Positions 52,950 through 55,332 of a stretch of DNA of 55,332 nt are shown here, one piece after another. This DNA comes from an uncultured Pelagibacteraceae bacterium (lineage in GTDB: Bacteria; Pseudomonadota; Alphaproteobacteria; Pelagibacterales; Pelagibacteraceae). Made by a program: the position numbers and the translations under genes. The stretch's first letter is position 1, and each line of letters begins with the position of its first letter. The notes beneath the pieces were generated by a model. It saw only the letters and a list, made by a program, of their open reading frames with translations, was not told the origin of the DNA and did not search any database. The stretch lies in NCBI GenBank assembly GCA_902586025.1, contig CACIFV010000006.1:1-55332 (forward strand), written 5' to 3'.

Positions 52950-53921
52950 ATGAAAAAAACCTTAGGCACATTAGAAAAAGTTGAATTAAGAGAAGTTTGG
53001 GAAAGAGAGAATTCTGACTTCACTCCTTGGTTAGCTGGAGAAGAGAATATTAATATTTTAGGACAAAAAATTGGATTAGATTTAGAGGTCGAAGCTCAAG
53101 AAAAAAGTGTTGGTAAATTTAAAGCTGATATTCTTTGTAAGGATATAAATACTGATAATTGGGTGTTAATTGAAAACCAGTTGGAAAAAACAAATCATGG
53201 ACATCTTGGTCAATTATTAACTTATGCCACTGGATTAGATGCAGTAACAATAGTATGGATCGCAGCTTCATTTAATGAAGAACATAAGGCAACCTTAGAG
53301 TGGTTAAATAAAATTACTGATGAAAATTATAATTTTTTTGGATTAGAAATTGAATTATATAAAATTGAAGATTCAAAAATTGCCCCAAACTTTAAAATTG
53401 TATGTCAGCCAGACAATTGGTCTCAAAGTATTTCAAGAGAAGCCAAAAGGATTGAGCAAGGTGAAGTTTCTGAAACTAAATTAAAACAATATAAGTTTTG
53501 GACAGAGCTAGGTAAAGAGTTGCAAACAGCAGATACTCCACTAAAGTTACAAAAAGCCCGCCCTCAACACTGGACAAATTTAGCTGTTGGAAAAACTGGT
53601 GTTCGTTTAGCAGCAACATTTAATACTCAAGAAGAAAGAGTAAGTGCTCAATTATATATCGTTCGTGACAAATCTATGTTTAAGGCTTTAGAAAATGACA
53701 AAGAGGCAATTGAAAAAGAATTAGGAGAAAAATTAAGTTGGCAACTTCTTCCCGAAAAAGCAGCTTCAAGAATTGCTTTATATAGATCCAACTCTGACAT
53801 AGAAAACAATGATGACTGGAAAGAAATGTTATCATGGCTTGTTGAAAAACTTGAAAAACTCCGTTCAGTTTTTTCACCAAGATTAAAAAATCTTAGATTA
53901 GAAAGTGAGGAAGAAAATTAA
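52950..53921 (+). CDS. DUF4268 protein with PD-(D/E)XK-like N-terminal domain
   Basis: The 323-residue protein matches DUF4268-type sequences. Its first half contains a nuclease-like core: GKFKADILCKDINTDNWVLIENQLEKTNHGHLGQLLTYATGLDA near residues 55-98, where KADIL and IENQ resemble the D and E-x-[KQ] positions of PD-(D/E)XK enzymes. The C-terminal half (about 175-315) has conserved-looking HWTNLAVGKTGVRLAATF and IALYRSN. Relatives are found next to restriction or repair genes, but none is present here. It could be a solitary DNA-binding or nuclease protein; the role is unknown. Confidence 0.75.
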   Translation: MKKTLGTLEKVELREVWERENSDFTPWLAGEENINILGQKIGLDLEVEAQEKSVGKFKADILCKDINTDNWVLIENQLEKTNHGHLGQLLTYATGLDAVTIVWIAASFNEEHKATLEWLNKITDENYNFFGLEIELYKIEDSKIAPNFKIVCQPDNWSQSISREAKRIEQGEVSETKLKQYKFWTELGKELQTADTPLKLQKARPQHWTNLAVGKTGVRLAATFNTQEERVSAQLYIVRDKSMFKALENDKEAIEKELGEKLSWQLLPEKAASRIALYRSNSDIENNDDWKEMLSWLVEKLEKLRSVFSPRLKNLRLESEEEN

Positions 53922-53929
53922 ATTTAATT

Positions 53930-54784
53930 ATGAAAGTTGGATTTATAGGTGTTGGATGGATGGGTTTTGGTATTGCAAGTAATATACTTAAAAATAATCA
54001 TGAATTATTTGTAATTGCTAACAAGAACAGAAAGCCAATTGATAGAATTGTTAAAGAGGGTGCAAAAGAAGTTAAATCCTATGATGAGCTTTGCAAAAGT
54101 GGATTAGATGCTTTGTTTTTATGCGTAACGAATTCTCCTATAGCTCACGAAATTGGAAAAAAAATAGTTTCATTACTATCTGATAAAACAATTGTCATTG
54201 ATATTACTACTCATAATCAAAATGGATCTGTTAAAATGGAGCAAATATTAAATGCAAATTATATTCCTTATTTAGAGTGCCCTGTAATGGGAGGTCCAGT
54301 TCAAGCAGAAGAGGGAATATTAGGTGGAATTGTTGGTGGATCTGAGGAAAATTTAAAAAGATCAGAAGAACTTTTAAAATGTTTTTGTAAAAATTATTAT
54401 CATTTTGGAGGGATTGGAAATGGCGCAAAAACAAAATTATTAAATAATTTTCTATCTTTAGGAACAGCTACTTATGTAATTGAATTAATAAAAGCTGCAA
54501 AAAAATTAGATATTGATCTGGATAAACTTTATAAAGTCGCACAATTAGGATCAGGTAATTCTAATGCTTTAAAAAGGATTTTTGATAAAGTTCTTGAGGA
54601 TGATTACACAGGTTTTAAGTTTACAGCGACTAATACACTTAAAGATTTAACATATATAACTGACCTTTTAAAAGGTATGGATAATGCAGAAAAATTATCA
54701 GATTTATCGAAATCCTTTTATAAAAAAGCTGTAGATGCTGGTGATGGTGAACTTTTTATTAGTGAACTAATAAAGAAGAATTAA
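53930..54784 (+). CDS. 3-Hydroxyisobutyrate dehydrogenase-like NAD(P)-dependent oxidoreductase
   Basis: The 284-residue protein has the N-terminal dinucleotide motif VGFIGVGWMGFGIASNIL, the substrate-binding segment ECPVMGGPVQAEEG near residue 120 and the catalytic Lys in KTKLLNNFL near 168. This is the beta-hydroxyacid dehydrogenase family, which includes 3-hydroxyisobutyrate, tartronate-semialdehyde and glyoxylate reductases. The specificity segment CPVMGG replaces the more usual APVSGG, so the exact substrate is uncertain. It starts 8 nt after DUF4268 and converges on a small membrane gene. Confidence 0.88.
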   Translation: MKVGFIGVGWMGFGIASNILKNNHELFVIANKNRKPIDRIVKEGAKEVKSYDELCKSGLDALFLCVTNSPIAHEIGKKIVSLLSDKTIVIDITTHNQNGSVKMEQILNANYIPYLECPVMGGPVQAEEGILGGIVGGSEENLKRSEELLKCFCKNYYHFGGIGNGAKTKLLNNFLSLGTATYVIELIKAAKKLDIDLDKLYKVAQLGSGNSNALKRIFDKVLEDDYTGFKFTATNTLKDLTYITDLLKGMDNAEKLSDLSKSFYKKAVDAGDGELFISELIKKN

Positions 54785-54960
54785 TCTTTTTTTTCTTCTT
54801 TTTCTTTTTCAGCGAAGAATAAAGCAATTGCAAATAAAGTTGTCCATGCAATTCCTAATAAAGCTTTTGGACTTGTTTCAGCACTCCATATATCTAAAAA
54901 GATTGCACCTAATGCAAGACCGACTAGATAAATAACAATTGCAATATTTGTTTTGCTCAT
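54781..54960 (-). CDS. Small two-helix membrane protein (59 aa)
   Basis: On the minus strand an ATG at 54960 opens 59 codons to TAA at 54781-54783. Two hydrophobic helices (residues about 5-23, NIAIVIYLVGLALGAIFLD, and 33-50, LLGIAWTTLFAIALFFA) flank a short polar turn, and the C-terminus is acidic-basic (EKEKEEKKD). Such two-helix proteins with charged tails are typical of small inner-membrane proteins. It overlaps the end of the dehydrogenase gene by 4 nt, convergently. Function unknown. Confidence 0.65.
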   Translation of the reverse strand: MSKTNIAIVIYLVGLALGAIFLDIWSAETSPKALLGIAWTTLFAIALFFAEKEKEEKKD

Positions 54961-54995
54961 ATCAATTAAGCTAATGTTTTACACTATTATTCTAA

Positions 54996-55024
54996 TTGGA
55001 CAATTATAAACAATCATATATAAA
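54996..55024 (+). promoter_or_regulatory. Promoter of tRNA-Leu
   Basis: TTGGAC (54996-55001) and TATAAA (55019-55024) are separated by exactly 17 nt, and the tRNA begins 13 nt downstream at 55038. This is the best sigma-70-type promoter match I found in the window. Confidence 0.6.
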
Positions 55025-55037
55025 GCACCAATAATTT

Positions 55038-55122
55038 GGGCGAGTGGCGGAATTGGTAGACGCGTTGGTCTTAGGAACCAATAGTGCAAACTGTGAAGGT
55101 TCGAGTCCTTTCTCGCCTACCA
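55038..55122 (+). tRNA. tRNA-Leu (anticodon UAG)
   Basis: The 85-nt sequence has an acceptor stem GGGCGAG/CTCGCCT (the first pair G-U), a D-arm with GGTAGACGC, an anticodon stem TTGGT/ACCAA with loop CTTAGGA (anticodon TAG at 55072-55074), a variable arm typical of class II tRNA-Leu, TTCGAGTC in the T arm, and an encoded 3' CCA. The codon read is CUA and, with wobble, other CUN codons. It is directly upstream of tig. Confidence 0.95.
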
Positions 55123-55128
55123 TATTTT

Positions 55129-55332
55129 ATGAAAGTAACAGTAGAAAATAAAAAAGGTTTAGAAAAAGATATAAAGGTTTTTATCGATAAAAAAACTATA
55201 TCTGGATATCTCGAAGAAAAATACGAAGAGATTAAAAAAGATGTCGTTTTAAAAGGATTTAGACCAGGAAAAGTACCTACAGAAATTTTAAAAAGACAGT
55301 TTGGAAAAGCAGTCTATGGAGAAGTGATAGAT
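55129..55332 (+). CDS. tig: Trigger factor, N-terminal part (cut by window end)
   Basis: The ATG at 55129, 6 nt after the tRNA, starts 68 residues without a stop. VTVENKKGLEKDIKVFIDKK is followed by the ribosome-binding signature GFRPGKVP near residue 43, which is diagnostic for the ribosome-docking domain of the chaperone trigger factor. It would bind near the peptide exit tunnel and assist folding of new proteins. The tRNA-Leu and tig genes probably share a transcript. The remaining roughly 85% of the protein lies beyond the window. Confidence 0.93.
   Translation, partial: MKVTVENKKGLEKDIKVFIDKKTISGYLEEKYEEIKKDVVLKGFRPGKVPTEILKRQFGKAVYGEVID

Noticed and set aside
1-55332. CRISPR array, insertion sequence, prophage or integrase
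   Set aside because: No evenly spaced direct repeats, transposase, terminal inverted repeats or integrase were seen; the tRNA-Leu is not followed by an integrase or repeated tRNA end.

Overview
The window looks like a piece of a streamlined, AT-rich marine alphaproteobacterial chromosome, most likely SAR11 (Pelagibacterales). The reasons are very short intergenic gaps, many 1-4 nt gene overlaps, strongly AT-biased codons, several TRAP importers, sulfonate and glycerol-phosphate scavenging genes, isolated type IV pilin genes, and a tRNA-Leu followed by the trigger factor gene. This assignment is an inference from gene content; no rRNA or taxonomic marker was compared. I see no CRISPR array, no insertion sequence and no prophage.

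Layout. 1-6.2 kb: sulfonate dissimilation. A TauE/SafE-type exporter converges on suyB-suyA (sulfolactate sulfo-lyase), which is divergent from xsc (sulfoacetaldehyde acetyltransferase), followed by a small membrane protein and a class I/II aminotransferase. Both lyases release sulfite, which the exporter could discharge. 6.2-6.5 kb: a gene-poor stretch with a terminator and two further strong hairpins, possibly an RNA gene. 6.5-15 kb: a photolyase-like protein with a changed flavin pocket, a very unusual 863-aa fusion (two cyclic-nucleotide-binding-like domains, a PlsC-type acyltransferase and an SGNH hydrolase), a DUF4174-like protein, a type IV pilin, an FG-GAP/ASPIC secreted protein and several small or Cys-rich unknowns. 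15-25 kb: a TRAP importer in one operon with a crotonase and a class III CoA-transferase, facing a YdiJ-like 2-hydroxyacid dehydrogenase and an enolase-superfamily enzyme, then a serine-glyoxylate-type aminotransferase. 25-27.6 kb: a renalase-like oxidoreductase, a second pilin, a small broken gene and an FkbM methyltransferase.

27.6-33.2 kb is a six-gene minus-strand operon: GMC oxidoreductase, TerC, SDR, M23 peptidase, MhpD-like hydratase and an M24 protein that has lost most metal ligands. It diverges from a second TRAP importer at 33.4-36.5 kb, which is followed by an NCS1 permease, a zinc alcohol dehydrogenase, a DUF3047 protein and a YbgC thioesterase. 40.2-52.9 kb is a glycerol-phosphate locus: a short GlpD and a family 5 uracil-DNA glycosylase on the minus strand, then ugpB-A-E-E'-C with a duplicated inner-membrane permease, ugpQ, a DUF1868 2H phosphoesterase, a UshA-like 5'-nucleotidase, glpK and a histidine phosphatase. 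The locus could import glycerophosphodiesters or sn-glycerol-3-phosphate, cleave them and feed glycerol-3-phosphate to respiration. 53-55.3 kb holds a DUF4268 protein, a hydroxyisobutyrate-dehydrogenase-like protein, a small membrane protein, tRNA-Leu(UAG) and the start of tig.

The strongest leads for something undescribed are the sensor-acyltransferase-SGNH fusion at 8425-11016, the variant photolyase at 6715-8172, the ugpE duplication, and the structured segment at 6164-6410. Five short genes (45-59 aa, one 43 aa) that standard length cut-offs would miss were found by reading gaps on both strands.
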